Shown here in pieces: positions 8,615 through 18,023 of a stretch of DNA of 64,000 nucleotides. This DNA is from Paenibacillus rhizosphaerae (GTDB lineage Bacteria; Bacillota; Bacilli; Paenibacillales; Paenibacillaceae), in NCBI RefSeq assembly GCF_014192015.1, contig NZ_JACHXJ010000007.1, positions 283,193 through 347,192 of the forward strand. Reading direction: 5' to 3'. Position numbers and translations under genes: made by a program. The notes beneath the pieces were generated by a model that had not been told where the DNA came from, made no database searches, and saw only the letters and a list, made by a program, of their open reading frames with translations. Each line of letters begins with the position of its first letter. Within the stretch, counting starts at the first letter, position 1.

Positions 8615-9073
8615 ATGAAGGCTGAAGTCATTAATCCTTTTCTGGAGTCCGCCCGGACCGTCATTGAACAAGTGATTCAGGTTACCCCTTCTACAGGCAG
8701 CCTCGGGGTGAAGAATATGGAGATCATCGAGGATCACATCTGGATTCAAATCGGGATGACGGGACAGCTAACCGGCAACATCGTGTTCGGGATTCAAGAA
8801 CATGTGGCGCTGCGGATGGTGTCCGTGATGATGGGCGGTTACATTTTGACGGAAATGGACGAAATGGGCCAGAGCGCCATATCCGAACTTGGCAATATGA
8901 TCAGCGGCAATGCCAGCACGATTTTGTCCAACCAAGGGGTCACGGTCGACATTACCCCTCCGAAAGTGATGAAGAGCGAGCACATCGGGTCGTTCCTCCC
9001 GCAGAAGGCGCTCAGCATTCCGCTGCTCATGGACGGAATCGGCGAACTGGATATTCAGGTCATGATATCTTAA
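8615..9073 (+). CDS. cheX: Chemotaxis protein CheX (CheC-family CheY-P phosphatase)
   Basis: CheX proteins dephosphorylate CheY-P. The 152-residue protein starts MKAEVINPFLESARTVIEQV, typical of the family. Its central segment SAISELGNMISGNASTIL carries the conserved E-x2-N active-site pair on a long helix. Single-domain length fits CheX (about 150) rather than CheC (about 200, two motifs). GAAAGGGG lies upstream. It is isolated from other che genes here; a sigma-D-like promoter lies upstream. Confidence 0.88.
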   Translation: MKAEVINPFLESARTVIEQVIQVTPSTGSLGVKNMEIIEDHIWIQIGMTGQLTGNIVFGIQEHVALRMVSVMMGGYILTEMDEMGQSAISELGNMISGNASTILSNQGVTVDITPPKVMKSEHIGSFLPQKALSIPLLMDGIGELDIQVMIS

Positions 9074-9267
9074 AATATCAGCAAGGAATAACGGCAGGAA
9101 GCACAAGCGTTACGTTTGCTGATCCCTGGGCGTGATGCTGGTCCGCTGTAAGCACGCGGGCGACGTTATCCTACAGCAGCGGGAAATGGCGGGAACGAAC
9201 GGTGGACAGCGTTGCTGCGCTGGCTTCTGGCGGTCCGGCTTGCTTTCCCTTAGGAGGACGAGAAGCC

Positions 9268-10041
9268 ATGTTAAAGGACAAAGTCGTCGTGATCACCGGG
9301 GCGTCAAGCGGGATCGGAGCCTTGACGGCGAAGCTGGCCGCGGCGGAGGGCGCGGTTACGGTGCTGACCGCCAGGTCGGAGCAGCGTCTGCAGGAAGCGG
9401 CTGAGGGCATGACGGGTTCCTTCGAACTGCGGGCCATGGATGTGACCCGGGAGGACCAGGTGAGCATCACGATGGAAGACATTATACATAAGTACGGCCA
9501 TATTGACATTTTGCTGAACAATGCGGGCTTCGGCAAGTTTGAGACGATAACGGACATGCCTGCCCGGGAGTTTGAACAGATGATGGACGTCAACTACATG
9601 GGCACGGTCCGGTGCACCAAGGCGGTGCTGCCGTCTATGCTTCAGCGCAAAGCGGGACATATCATCAATGTGGCGTCGATGGCAGGCAAAATCGGAACCG
9701 CCAAATCCACGGCGTATACGGCCACGAAGCATGCGGTTCTCGGCTTCAGCAACGCTCTCCGGCAGGAGCTTCGGGAATCGGGCATTCGGGTGTCGACGAT
9801 CAATCCGGGTCCGATCGATACACCGTTCTTCGACATTGCGGACCCGTCGGGAGGATATGTCAGCAACGTGAAATGGCTGATGATGAAACCCGAACATGTA
9901 GCCCGCAAAATCGTCAAGGTGATGCATACCGGGAAGGAAGAAATGAACCTGCCGGGGAAAGCGGCGGTCGCCATGCGCCTGTACCAGATGTTTCCGAGGC
10001 TGGCGGACCGGCTGACCTACCGGATCATGAACCGGAAGTAA
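9268..10041 (+). CDS. Short-chain dehydrogenase/reductase (SDR), classical
   Basis: NAD(P)-dependent oxidoreductase of unknown substrate. The 257-residue protein has the cofactor motif TGASSGIG (about 10-17), the NNAG motif, and the catalytic set with S in NVASMAGK and YTATK (Tyr-x3-Lys). It is close to the SDR group with a C-terminal extension. The start at 9268 follows TTAGGAGG; a longer frame from 9202 lacks a ribosome site. No clear operon; a terminator follows about 100 nt downstream. Confidence 0.88.
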   Translation: MLKDKVVVITGASSGIGALTAKLAAAEGAVTVLTARSEQRLQEAAEGMTGSFELRAMDVTREDQVSITMEDIIHKYGHIDILLNNAGFGKFETITDMPAREFEQMMDVNYMGTVRCTKAVLPSMLQRKAGHIINVASMAGKIGTAKSTAYTATKHAVLGFSNALRQELRESGIRVSTINPGPIDTPFFDIADPSGGYVSNVKWLMMKPEHVARKIVKVMHTGKEEMNLPGKAAVAMRLYQMFPRLADRLTYRIMNRK

Positions 10042-10146
10042 CAGAAACGGTATTCGGGTGGAATTCGCAAGAGCGAAAATGCACTTCAGCGGAAAATATC
10101 GGGACAGGATGCAGCGAAGCCGAAGATACGCTTCCTGATCTCTATG

Positions 10147-10184
10147 AATAAGCCGGCTCCCATGCGGGGCCGGCTTATTTTTTA
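10147..10184 (+). terminator. Strong intrinsic terminator
   Basis: Eleven-base arms AATAAGCCGGC / GCCGGCTTATT are followed by T residues, between the SDR gene and the helicase gene. Confidence 0.8.
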
Positions 10185-10289
10185 CGTCCGCAGGATTTTG
10201 CGGGAAGTCCTATACTTGCATTTGGTGGGATGGCGCTTTTGGCATATAATGATAAAGAATGACTTAAAACATAAAGGATGAACGATTTC

Positions 10290-11759
10290 ATGAACCCGAC
10301 TTCTTTTGAAGCAACAGGTATTGACCGAGTATGGATAGACAAGCTGGCCGAGTACGGCATTACGGAGCCTTCACCGGTTCAGGCGCAGGCCATTCCTGCG
10401 GTGCTGCGCGGTGCGGATGTGCTTGCCCGCTCGCAGACGGGTACTGGTAAAACGCTGGCCTACCTTCTGCCCGTACTGCAGTCCATCGATCCGGAACTGA
10501 AGGCGACCCAGAAGCTTGTCCTCGCGCCGACTCAGGAATTGGCGATGCAAATTGTACGCGAAGGCGAAAAATACGGGGAAGCCCGCGGCATCGGTGTGCT
10601 TGGACTGATCGGCGGGGCCGCAGTCAAGCGCCAGGTGGAGAAGCTGCGGCTGCATCCCCAGCTTGTGGTCGGAACTCCCGGCAGGGTCCGCGAGCTGATC
10701 GAGATGCGCAAGCTGAAGATGCATACCGTCTCGACCATCGTGGTGGACGAGGTTGACCAGGTATTTCAGCTCGGCGGCGCCGGCGACGTCGACCGGATTT
10801 TGAGCAGTGCACTGCGTGACCGGCAGCTGGTGTTCCTGTCGGCCACGGTCAGCGAGAGCACAGCGGCGCTGGTTAAACGGGAGATGCGCAGCCCGGTCGA
10901 AATCGGCATCGACCCGGACCAGACGACCGCGCCGGGGCTGGAGCATTTATATGTGGTGGCGGAGGAACGCGACCGGGTCGACATGCTGCGGCGCCTCATC
11001 CGTCAGTACAACCCGCAGCGGGCGATCGTCTTCGTCAATCAGACCGAATCGATCGCCGAAGTGGAGGCGAAGCTGACCCACTTGGGCATCGCGGCGGAGG
11101 GTTTGTACGGAGACGCGGACAAACTGGCGCGCAGCCGGGTGCTGGGCGGCTTCCGCCACGGCAGGTTCACCGTGCTCGTGGCAAGCGACGTGGCGGCGCG
11201 CGGGCTCGATATCGAAGGGCTCGAGCTTGTTATCAACTTCGACCCGGCGCCTGACGCCGAGCACTATGTGCACCGTGCCGGACGGACGGGCCGGATGGGG
11301 CGCAGCGGGCGCGTCGTATCGATCGTGACGGACCGCCAAACCTTTATTATGCGGAAGTTCGCGGGAGAGCTCGGCATCTCTCTCGAGCCGCGCGTGCTGT
11401 ACGCCGGCAAGGTACTGACGCCGGAGCAGTTAGCGGCCCGGAAGGGGAAGGGAGAGCCGTCAGGCCAGCCCCATCAGCGCCAGGTTCGGCCATCCGGAAG
11501 CCAGGCAGGTGTGGCGGAAGTGCGCGGCAGCCGGCAAGGAGATCCGAAGCCGGCCAAGGGGAGCGTGCGCGGCCCATCCAGCACGGGCGAACCGCAGGAA
11601 AGCGGCGGACGCCGCGACGGCCGGGAGACGTCCCGGCAGGGCGGTGAGCCTTTCAAGGGCGGTAAACCGGCGGCCCGCCAAAGCCAGAGCGAACGGGAGC
11701 GCATCCGCAAGAACAAGGGCGCCCCGAAATGGTTGAAAAATAAACCTCCCCGCCCTTAA
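10290..11759 (+). CDS. DEAD-box RNA helicase with DEVD motif II and basic tail
   Basis: ATP-dependent RNA helicase. Visible motifs: the Q motif with PSPVQAQAIP, Walker A ARSQTGTGKT, PTQELA, GG, TPGR, motif II VDEVD, motif III SAT, and C-terminal domain motifs including ARGLDIEG and HRAGRTGRMG. Motif II reads DEVD, where most family members have DEAD. After about residue 375 comes a low-complexity Arg/Gly/Lys/Ser-rich tail of about 110 residues, probably RNA-binding. The start at 10290 has AAAGGA upstream; the ATG at 10278 does not. Length is 489. Confidence 0.92.
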   Translation: MNPTSFEATGIDRVWIDKLAEYGITEPSPVQAQAIPAVLRGADVLARSQTGTGKTLAYLLPVLQSIDPELKATQKLVLAPTQELAMQIVREGEKYGEARGIGVLGLIGGAAVKRQVEKLRLHPQLVVGTPGRVRELIEMRKLKMHTVSTIVVDEVDQVFQLGGAGDVDRILSSALRDRQLVFLSATVSESTAALVKREMRSPVEIGIDPDQTTAPGLEHLYVVAEERDRVDMLRRLIRQYNPQRAIVFVNQTESIAEVEAKLTHLGIAAEGLYGDADKLARSRVLGGFRHGRFTVLVASDVAARGLDIEGLELVINFDPAPDAEHYVHRAGRTGRMGRSGRVVSIVTDRQTFIMRKFAGELGISLEPRVLYAGKVLTPEQLAARKGKGEPSGQPHQRQVRPSGSQAGVAEVRGSRQGDPKPAKGSVRGPSSTGEPQESGGRRDGRETSRQGGEPFKGGKPAARQSQSERERIRKNKGAPKWLKNKPPRP

Positions 11760-11849
11760 TCGGCGAGTGGGGAGGCAAGTACGGATGGATTCACCCGGAC
11801 GGGCGGCCCATGGCTGTTCCGCCCGGGTATTGAATGAGGTGAAGAGTTG

Positions 11850-12596
11850 ATGAGTGATACGGCTGTGCTGGATATTCAAGGCCTTATCGGGGGTTACAGC
11901 CTGAACCGCCCGGTGCTGCACGATATTTCGTTTCAGGTCGGGTCCGGCGAAATGGTTGGCCTGATCGGATTGAACGGGGCCGGCAAAAGCACGACAATGA
12001 AGCATATTCTCGGATTAATGCATCCGCAAAAGGGTGATATCCGTGTAAAGGGCAAGAAGCGGGAGGAAGACGCCGGGACCTATCACGGGGCGCTGGCTTT
12101 CGTTCCGGAATCTCCGCTGCTCTATGACGAGATGACCGTCAGGGAGCATTTGGAGTTTACCGCGAGAGCGTACGGCGTGGACCGTCAAGACTACGAAGAG
12201 CGGGCAGACCGGTTGTCACGCATCTTCCGGATGCAGGACAAGATGGACAGCTTGTCCACGCACTTATCCAAGGGGATGCGGCAGAAGGTCATGATCATGT
12301 GCGCGTTCGTGGCCCGGCCCTCCCTGTACATTATCGACGAACCGTTCCTTGGCCTGGACCCGCTCGGCATCCGCTCCCTTCTTGATTTTATGGTCGAGCT
12401 CAAAGAAGGTGGTTCGTCGATCCTGCTGAGTTCCCATATTTTATCGACGATCGAAAATTACTGTGACCGCTTTATCGTTCTTCACCAGGGACGCGTGATC
12501 GCGCAGGGGACGCTGGAGGACATCGCCGCGCAGGCAGGCAGACCGGGACTGCCGCTGGAGGAGCTGTTCTATACTCTCGTGCAGGGCAGGGATTGA
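11850..12596 (+). CDS. ecsA: ABC transporter ATP-binding protein EcsA
   Basis: ATPase of the EcsAB exporter, which in Bacillus affects secretion, intramembrane proteolysis and competence. The 248-residue protein has Walker A GLNGAGKST, a diverged signature HLSKGMRQK, Walker B LYIIDEPFLGLDP and the switch His in SSHILS. Length and downstream ecsB match Bacillus EcsA (247). The start at 11850 was preferred over TTG 11847 because GAGGTG lies 8 nt upstream. It is translationally close to ecsB, 1 nt apart. Confidence 0.9.
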   Translation: MSDTAVLDIQGLIGGYSLNRPVLHDISFQVGSGEMVGLIGLNGAGKSTTMKHILGLMHPQKGDIRVKGKKREEDAGTYHGALAFVPESPLLYDEMTVREHLEFTARAYGVDRQDYEERADRLSRIFRMQDKMDSLSTHLSKGMRQKVMIMCAFVARPSLYIIDEPFLGLDPLGIRSLLDFMVELKEGGSSILLSSHILSTIENYCDRFIVLHQGRVIAQGTLEDIAAQAGRPGLPLEELFYTLVQGRD

Positions 12597-12597
12597 A

Positions 12598-13821
12598 ATG
12601 ATGGACCTAAAAAAACTTCGGGTGGAGCGGCGCGGACGCTTCTGGGGGGAGGTCACCCCTTATCTCGGCTACGTGATCCAGAGCGGCGTGGCCGTGCTGC
12701 TGCTGTTTATGCTGATTGCTTTTGCGGCGTGGTATACGTCGCTCGTTCAGCATATTCCAGCCGGGCTGCCGATTCGCTGGATCATGCTGATCCTGTTCGT
12801 GCCGCTGACGGTAAACAGCAGCTTCCGGACTTACTTGCAGCCGGCGGATACGGTGTTTCTGCTGCCGCAGGAGTCCAGGATGAACGACTATTTCAAGGCG
12901 GGCTGGACCAGCGGCGTCGTTTATAAACTTATCGGCCTTGCCCTGGTATTCATCCTGTCCTGGCCGCTGTATGTTCGCAGCGATACGGATCCCAAGTCCT
13001 TCTGGCCGTTTCTGCTCCTCCTGTTTGCCTTGAAGATTCTGGCGGCCTACGGCTGCTGGAAGGAGCTGCGGATGGTTTCACGGCGGGCATCGGCAGGTTA
13101 CCGTCTGCTGCGTTACGTTGTGCTGATTCTCGCGGTTGCCGCCTGGCTGTGGCAGCCGGAATGGCGGAGCCTTCTGTTTATCGTGCTGCTGGCTCTGACC
13201 TATACCGCCGCCCTGCGCATTCCGGCAAAGCACTTGGTGGCCTGGGAGCGGCTGATTGCCGTGGAAAAAACGCACAGCGCCCGCGTCATGCTGGTCCTCG
13301 GCTGGTTTGTGAACGTTCCAGGCCGGCAGCAGCGCGTATATCCGCGCAAGTGGATGTCCTGGGCCGGGAACCGGGTGCCATGGAAGCCGGAGGCAGCGTA
13401 CCGCTATTTAATTACGAAGAGCTTTGTCCGCAGTGATGTATTCAGCATCGTGATCCGCGCGGGCATTCTCGCGGCGCTCCTCGTTTGGTGGACCCGGCAA
13501 GGGCTGCTCGGCAGCGGGATTTACCTGTTTTTCGTATTCGTGATCGGCGTTCAGCTGTCCTCGCTGCTGCGCTACCACCAGGAATCCTTCTGGCTGCACA
13601 TATATCCGGTGCCGCCTGCATCGCGCAAGCAGAACGCCGTTAACCTGGCGTTTCAAATCCAGCTGGTCGTGGCCGTATTGATCTGGCTGCCCATGCTGGG
13701 TGCGGGGAGCGGCCGAATCGGACCGGCGCTGCTGACGCTGCTTGGCGGGGCCGTGATCAGCTTGCTGTTCCGCTATTTTCAGTCCCGCAAGGGCAAGAGC
13801 GACGACGATGACGATGAATAG
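12598..13821 (+). CDS. ecsB: ABC transporter permease EcsB
   Basis: Membrane partner of EcsA. The 407-residue protein has many hydrophobic segments grouped as in EcsB (about 30-55, 65-80, 108-125, 140-155, 170-210, then about 285-300, 310-325, 350-385), and an acidic C-terminus of consecutive Asp. Motifs such as LQPADTVFLLPQE fit the family. It starts right after ecsA; a terminator follows. ecsC is not present here. Confidence 0.88.
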   Translation: MMDLKKLRVERRGRFWGEVTPYLGYVIQSGVAVLLLFMLIAFAAWYTSLVQHIPAGLPIRWIMLILFVPLTVNSSFRTYLQPADTVFLLPQESRMNDYFKAGWTSGVVYKLIGLALVFILSWPLYVRSDTDPKSFWPFLLLLFALKILAAYGCWKELRMVSRRASAGYRLLRYVVLILAVAAWLWQPEWRSLLFIVLLALTYTAALRIPAKHLVAWERLIAVEKTHSARVMLVLGWFVNVPGRQQRVYPRKWMSWAGNRVPWKPEAAYRYLITKSFVRSDVFSIVIRAGILAALLVWWTRQGLLGSGIYLFFVFVIGVQLSSLLRYHQESFWLHIYPVPPASRKQNAVNLAFQIQLVVAVLIWLPMLGAGSGRIGPALLTLLGGAVISLLFRYFQSRKGKSDDDDDE

Positions 13822-13829
13822 CCAAACAC

Positions 13830-13861
13830 AAAAAGACCGGGAATAGGTTCCCGGTCTTTTT
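13830..13861 (+). terminator. Intrinsic terminator after ecsAB
   Basis: AAAAAGACCGGGAA and TTCCCGGTCTTTTT form a near-perfect hairpin with U-tracts on both strands, so it can also serve the opposing yjcZ-like gene. Confidence 0.9.
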
Positions 13862-13921
13862 ATGCATCCAACAGAAACGCGTGATTGATCAGCGGTCTGC
13901 TTGAATGGGTTGATTTTTCGA

Positions 13922-14047
13922 TTATAACCAGAAAGAACGAGTGATGATGACCAAGAGGATAAAGAGAACCAGGATAGCACCTGTGTTGCTAAACAGCCCA
14001 GGTCCACAGTGTCCGTATCCATATCCGCCTCTTACTTCTTCGCTCAT
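13922..14047 (-). CDS. YjcZ-family small sporulation protein (41 aa)
   Basis: The encoded 41-residue protein starts MSEEVRGGYGYGHCGPG and continues with one hydrophobic helix, TGAILVLFILLVIITRSFWL. The Gly/Tyr-rich head plus single transmembrane helix is the YjcZ/YuzJ-type pattern of small spore-associated membrane proteins. AAAGGGG lies 7-8 nt before the ATG. The upstream CATAGGATA (14089-14097) fits a sigma-K -10 element. It faces ecsB and shares its terminator. Confidence 0.85.
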   Translation of the reverse strand: MSEEVRGGYGYGHCGPGLFSNTGAILVLFILLVIITRSFWL

Positions 14048-14088
14048 TGTGCATTCCCCTTTACAGTGGTTTGTTTTTCGTTACACCG

Positions 14089-14114
14089 TATCCTATGTCT
14101 GGGGGGGCGGCTGT
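14089..14114 (-). promoter_or_regulatory. Candidate sigma-K promoter for the yjcZ-like gene
   Basis: CATAGGATA on the minus strand matches the sigma-K -10 pattern CATANNNTA, with an AC dinucleotide 15 bp upstream (one short of usual). The leader would be about 35 nt. The -10 pattern alone occurs several times by chance in 64 kb, so position and gene type carry the case. Confidence 0.45.
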
Positions 14115-14178
14115 GCTTGGGCATATCACCCGTTCTTATCCAAAAAAATAGGTTGCCCGATGATGCGTAACTCCGGGC

Positions 14179-15480
14179 CTATTTCCGCTGCAAATCCTGG
14201 ACGCCCTGATAGACCAAATCGAACAGGTCTTCGAGATATTCCTCGTCGATGCAGGAGAACGCGATGCGCAGATCATGCTCGCCGAGGGCGATGGTGCCGA
14301 CTCCGTATTGGTGGATCAAATGGCTGCGCAGCGCTTCGGCCGACACGTCTTTCAGCTTCAGGCACATGAAATATCCGGAATTAAACGGATAATATTCCCA
14401 CACGTCGCCGTATTTACCGCTGTCCAGCAGTGATTTCACTTTGTTGGCACGGCCTTTCATAATGTGGAACTTCTCTTCCTTCTGAGCCGCAAAATCAGGC
14501 GATTTCAGCGCATCCAGCACGAAAGTCTGGGAAGGATGAGGGCCGCTGGAAATCGTCGCGCGAATGATGCCCAGCGTCTTTTGCTCGAGGGCGGCGAGCA
14601 CGTTGGTATCTTGGGAAGCGTAGGTGATGAAGCCGACCCGGAATCCCCAGACGAACTCCTCCTTGGTGGCGCCGTCGACTTTAACGGCCAGCACGCGCGG
14701 ATGGATATCCGCCAATTTGCCGAACAGCGACTCTTTGAGGGAATCCTCAAAGAAAAGCCCGAAATAGGCATCGTCCGTAACCGCCACGACATTGATGCCG
14801 GCTTCGGCGGCTTCCTTGATGGCAGCGACGATGGCTTCGCCTTCCGCCGGACCCGGAGTGTAGCCTGTCGGATTGTTCGGGAAGTTGAGCAGCACGACGG
14901 CTTTGCCTTTGTCCTTCTGGGCCAGCAGGGCCTCGCGAAGTCCGTCACTGTTGAAGGTCATGTCCCCGGTAAACAGCGGATAGTTGACCAATTCGCCGTG
15001 ACGGCGGATGCCAAAGGTCAGCTCGTAGTTCTCCCAGTTTTTGTCCGGATAAATGACGGCGTCCCCTTCGTTCACGAACAGATCGGCCACGATGCTGAGC
15101 CCATGCGTCAGGGCGTTCGTAACAATCGGGCTGCTGACCGTTTTGCCCGCGAGCGACGGGTTCTCTTCGATCATTTTCGCCAGCCAGGCAGCGCGCAAAT
15201 CGGGTTTGCCTGCGGGCGGCGCATATGGGTACAGGTCCTTCGGCGCGAACGCGGAAAGCTTCTCCTGAATAGCAGCCAGATGCATCGGGATGCCCTGCTC
15301 GGTCGCAATGCCGATCGTTGCGTTATATTTTTTGGCATGGCTGGTAGCTTCCGCGGATTGGCTCAGGATGCCTTCCTTCGGAAAATAGATTTCCTGGCCG
15401 AGCTTGGACAACATTTCGTACACATGCGCGTTGCCGGATTTCAAACTTTCGTTCAACTGTGCAGCGAGTGGGTTTAACAT
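14179..15480 (-). CDS. PLP-dependent class I/II aminotransferase
   Basis: Fold-type I aminotransferase of unknown amino acid. Seen in its 433 residues: a cofactor-binding region NALTHG, the LNFPNNPTGYTPG loop with the conserved Asn, VTDDAYFGLF with the PLP-ring Asp/Tyr, and the Schiff-base lysine in VKVDGATKEEF. C-terminal motif ALGEHDLRIAFSC holds the carboxylate-binding Arg. The start at 15480 follows GGAAGGA at 8 nt; the ATG at 15489 sits on that site. Neighbours do not reveal the pathway. Confidence 0.87.
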   Translation of the reverse strand: MLNPLAAQLNESLKSGNAHVYEMLSKLGQEIYFPKEGILSQSAEATSHAKKYNATIGIATEQGIPMHLAAIQEKLSAFAPKDLYPYAPPAGKPDLRAAWLAKMIEENPSLAGKTVSSPIVTNALTHGLSIVADLFVNEGDAVIYPDKNWENYELTFGIRRHGELVNYPLFTGDMTFNSDGLREALLAQKDKGKAVVLLNFPNNPTGYTPGPAEGEAIVAAIKEAAEAGINVVAVTDDAYFGLFFEDSLKESLFGKLADIHPRVLAVKVDGATKEEFVWGFRVGFITYASQDTNVLAALEQKTLGIIRATISSGPHPSQTFVLDALKSPDFAAQKEEKFHIMKGRANKVKSLLDSGKYGDVWEYYPFNSGYFMCLKLKDVSAEALRSHLIHQYGVGTIALGEHDLRIAFSCIDEEYLEDLFDLVYQGVQDLQRK

Positions 15481-15645
15481 GGTTTCCATCCTTCCAAATC
15501 TGTGTAATGATAGGCTTTTGCAAGGTATATGCCATTTTAACTGCCTAACATTATATCACCTGCGATGAGAGCCGTCACGGAAAAAGGAAAAGGATGGTTA
15601 TGCTGTGAAAAAGGCTCTCTAAGGCGCTTCCTGGGCGATGCCCCT

Positions 15646-16299
15646 TTACTCTTCTTCGGAATAGGGATCCGGTGTTGGGGCTTGCTGCATATGAGGGCAA
15701 GCGCTGCTGCGGATCAGCTCCATTGTCGCCCGATCTTTACCGCGGCCTCTGGCGTCCAGACCCTGCAGCACCTGTTCCCTTTTGTCCTCCGTCAAATTTT
15801 GCCCAAATTTGAACTTCGCGGTGATTCGATCGGGAACGATCCGCAGAACGGCGACTCCACGCAGCCTGGAAGCGTATTTGGGGTTGGCGGCGTCAATGGG
15901 GGCATATCCGCCCTCGGGCTGAAGCTTGTTCATAAACAGGGTAAAAGCGGCTGCTTTCTCTACCAGGTCCTGTACAATTTCGACCCGTCCTGATGCGGTG
16001 ACGCTCTTGAAATACGAAGTGGCGGGGCAGGCCATCAGAGGGTCGGTAAAGTAGGAAGGAATGATCGCATATTCTTCCGCGACGCTGAAGCTTACCGCGG
16101 GATGGGCGGCGAGGTGGTCCATTTTTTCGCCGAAACGGCTGCCATGCATGTAGAACATGCCTTCATGATATACGTAGTTGATCGGAGTCACCCGGGGATG
16201 TCCGTCTTCTCCGTGGGTCCCCAGAAAGCCGAAGCTCATCTCCGACAAAAACGCTTCGATTTCATCCTCGCGGGTCACTTCAAATTCATTTCTTCTCAT
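15646..16299 (-). CDS. Pyridoxamine 5'-phosphate oxidase-fold protein
   Basis: The 217-residue protein has the split beta-barrel flavin-binding fold seen in PNPOx-like enzymes: an N-terminal helix, FGFLGTHGEDGHPRVTPINY, MHGSRFGEKMDHL, then VTASGRVEIV. These proteins bind FMN, F420 or haem and reduce varied substrates, so the reaction is unknown. The start at 16299 follows AAGGAGGAG. It is divergent from a PdxR/MocR regulator, which suggests control by it and perhaps a link to vitamin B6. Confidence 0.85.
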   Translation of the reverse strand: MRRNEFEVTREDEIEAFLSEMSFGFLGTHGEDGHPRVTPINYVYHEGMFYMHGSRFGEKMDHLAAHPAVSFSVAEEYAIIPSYFTDPLMACPATSYFKSVTASGRVEIVQDLVEKAAAFTLFMNKLQPEGGYAPIDAANPKYASRLRGVAVLRIVPDRITAKFKFGQNLTEDKREQVLQGLDARGRGKDRATMELIRSSACPHMQQAPTPDPYSEEE

Positions 16300-16373
16300 T
16301 GGTTTTCTCCTCCTTGATGCATACCTTGCGGATTGGCGGTTAGCGCTGCAATGACAACAGCATAACGGGAATA

Positions 16374-16421
16374 TTGACAAGGAAAAAGGTCCAATTTAGA
16401 GTATTTTTTATAGTCCATTTT
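16374..16421 (+). promoter_or_regulatory. Promoter and operator-like direct repeats between the oxidase and mocR-type genes
   Basis: TTGACA (16374-16379) and TAGAGT (16397-16402) are 17 bp apart and point toward the MocR-type gene. Direct repeats GTCCAATTT (16389-16397) and GTCCATTTT (16413-16421) are 24 bp apart and overlap the promoter. MocR/PdxR regulators bind spaced direct repeats in such divergent regions, so this is a reasonable operator candidate. Confidence 0.5.
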
Positions 16422-16505
16422 GATGGCGGCTGAGAAGATAAGCGGTCACGGGAGAAAAAATACGATCGTTGGATCTGGTTCCACAGCAATGAAAGGGAGG
16501 ACGGC

Positions 16506-17966
16506 ATGGAGATATCCCTGCATCTGGAAACTTATATTGAAAAACACCGCTACAAGTACCTGGCGCTGTATCACGCTCTGAGGGACGCCATCATGGAAGG
16601 GAGGCTGCCCGGAGGAACGAAGCTCCCGTCGACCCGCGAGCTGGCGGATCAATACGGCTTGTCGAGAGGATCGGCCGCCTTAGGTTACGATATGCTGGTG
16701 TCAGAAGGCTATGTCCACAGCGAAGTGGGCCGGGGGACCTTCGTGGCCCATGCGGGACCCACGCCGACAGCAGAGGGGGATGCGAAAGCCGCTCCGCTTG
16801 CTCTATCCCGCTGGGGAGAGCGGCTGCTTGAGCTCCCGCCCATCCCGAGATCCGGCGGCAAGGCAACGGCCGGCATCGATTTGGGAGGAGGGGGGATGAG
16901 CATGGAGCTGTTTCCCTATGCGGAGTGGCGCAGCGCCATGACCTATGCCGGGGGCCGGGGCGGCGAGGATATGCAGCGCGGCGCTGATCCCGCCGGTGAC
17001 CTCGGTCTGCGGCAGGCACTCGCCGCCCACCTGCGCGTCACGCGGGGAATTCATACCGATCCGGCGCAAATCGTGCTCTTCAGCGGATCGATGCAGGGCA
17101 TCACCCTTCTCTTCCAGCTGCTGCTGAATGAAGGCGAGGCGGCCGTGCTTGAAGATCCGTGCTATTCGGGAATCATCCGGGCGGCGGCTGCCTGCGGGGC
17201 GAAGGTGATTGCAGCTGAAGTCGATGTCCACGGCATCCGCCCGTCCGATTGGGACGCCCGCCTCGTATTGGTGACGCCGAGCCGCCAGTACCCGACCGGC
17301 GCGGTCCTGACGCTCGAGCGGCGCCGGCAGCTGCTGGACTGGGCGGAGCGGCATCAGGCGGTCATCCTGGAAGACGATTATGACAGCGAGTTCCGCTTCG
17401 GCGGCAGGCCGATCGAGCCGCTGAAGACGCTGGATACGCGGGAGCGGGTCATTTATATCGGCTCCTTTTCGAAGACGATGTTTGCCGGGCTGCGCCTGGG
17501 TTATGCCATCGTCCCCCCGTCGCTGGTGGATGCGGTGCTGCGGGCCAAAACGCTGTACGAGCCCCTGACGACAGGGCTGCTCGAGCAGCGGGCGCTTGCC
17601 CGGTTTATGGCCCGTGGCGATTATGGCCGGCATCTCCGCCGGCTGACGCGGATCTATGGTGCCCGCCACCGCCATTTCTGCGCCCGGATGCGGGAGAAGG
17701 CGGGGCATCTGTTCTCGCTGATGCCGGGGGATTCCGGCCTGCATGTGTATGCTTATTGGCTGCAACCGCAGGAAGCTTTTGCAGCCTTTACAGCCGCGGC
17801 GGCGGCGCGCAGCGTAACGTTCAGGGACGCGTCCGGCTACAGGATCCAGCCGGGGCCGCCAGCAGCCTTTTTCAGCTATGCCCAATTGGGTGAACCGCAG
17901 TTGGAGGAGGGGGTTGACCGGCTGGCCGCGGCATGGGAGGATATCCGGCATCGTATGAACGGATAG
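16506..17966 (+). CDS. PdxR/MocR-type GntR regulator with aminotransferase domain
   Basis: Transcription factor that senses PLP or an amino compound through an aminotransferase-like domain. The 486-residue protein has an N-terminal GntR winged helix (KLPSTRELADQYGLSRGSA at about 40-58). The fold-type I domain follows, with EDDYDSEFRF and the PLP lysine in IGSFSKTMFAGLRLGY. Both modules are intact. AAAGGGAGG lies upstream. Divergence from the PNPOx-fold gene is the classic arrangement for this family. Confidence 0.9.
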   Translation: MEISLHLETYIEKHRYKYLALYHALRDAIMEGRLPGGTKLPSTRELADQYGLSRGSAALGYDMLVSEGYVHSEVGRGTFVAHAGPTPTAEGDAKAAPLALSRWGERLLELPPIPRSGGKATAGIDLGGGGMSMELFPYAEWRSAMTYAGGRGGEDMQRGADPAGDLGLRQALAAHLRVTRGIHTDPAQIVLFSGSMQGITLLFQLLLNEGEAAVLEDPCYSGIIRAAAACGAKVIAAEVDVHGIRPSDWDARLVLVTPSRQYPTGAVLTLERRRQLLDWAERHQAVILEDDYDSEFRFGGRPIEPLKTLDTRERVIYIGSFSKTMFAGLRLGYAIVPPSLVDAVLRAKTLYEPLTTGLLEQRALARFMARGDYGRHLRRLTRIYGARHRHFCARMREKAGHLFSLMPGDSGLHVYAYWLQPQEAFAAFTAAAAARSVTFRDASGYRIQPGPPAAFFSYAQLGEPQLEEGVDRLAAAWEDIRHRMNG

Positions 17967-18023
17967 TTGGAGGCAGATCCTGTCGACCGCGTGCGGTTAT
18001 TTACAGCGTTAGGAGAAGGCGCG

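Noticed and set aside
11762..11795. CCTCCCC/GGGGAGG hairpin after the helicase gene as a terminator
   Set aside because: No T-tract follows on the plus strand, so a terminator call is not supported.
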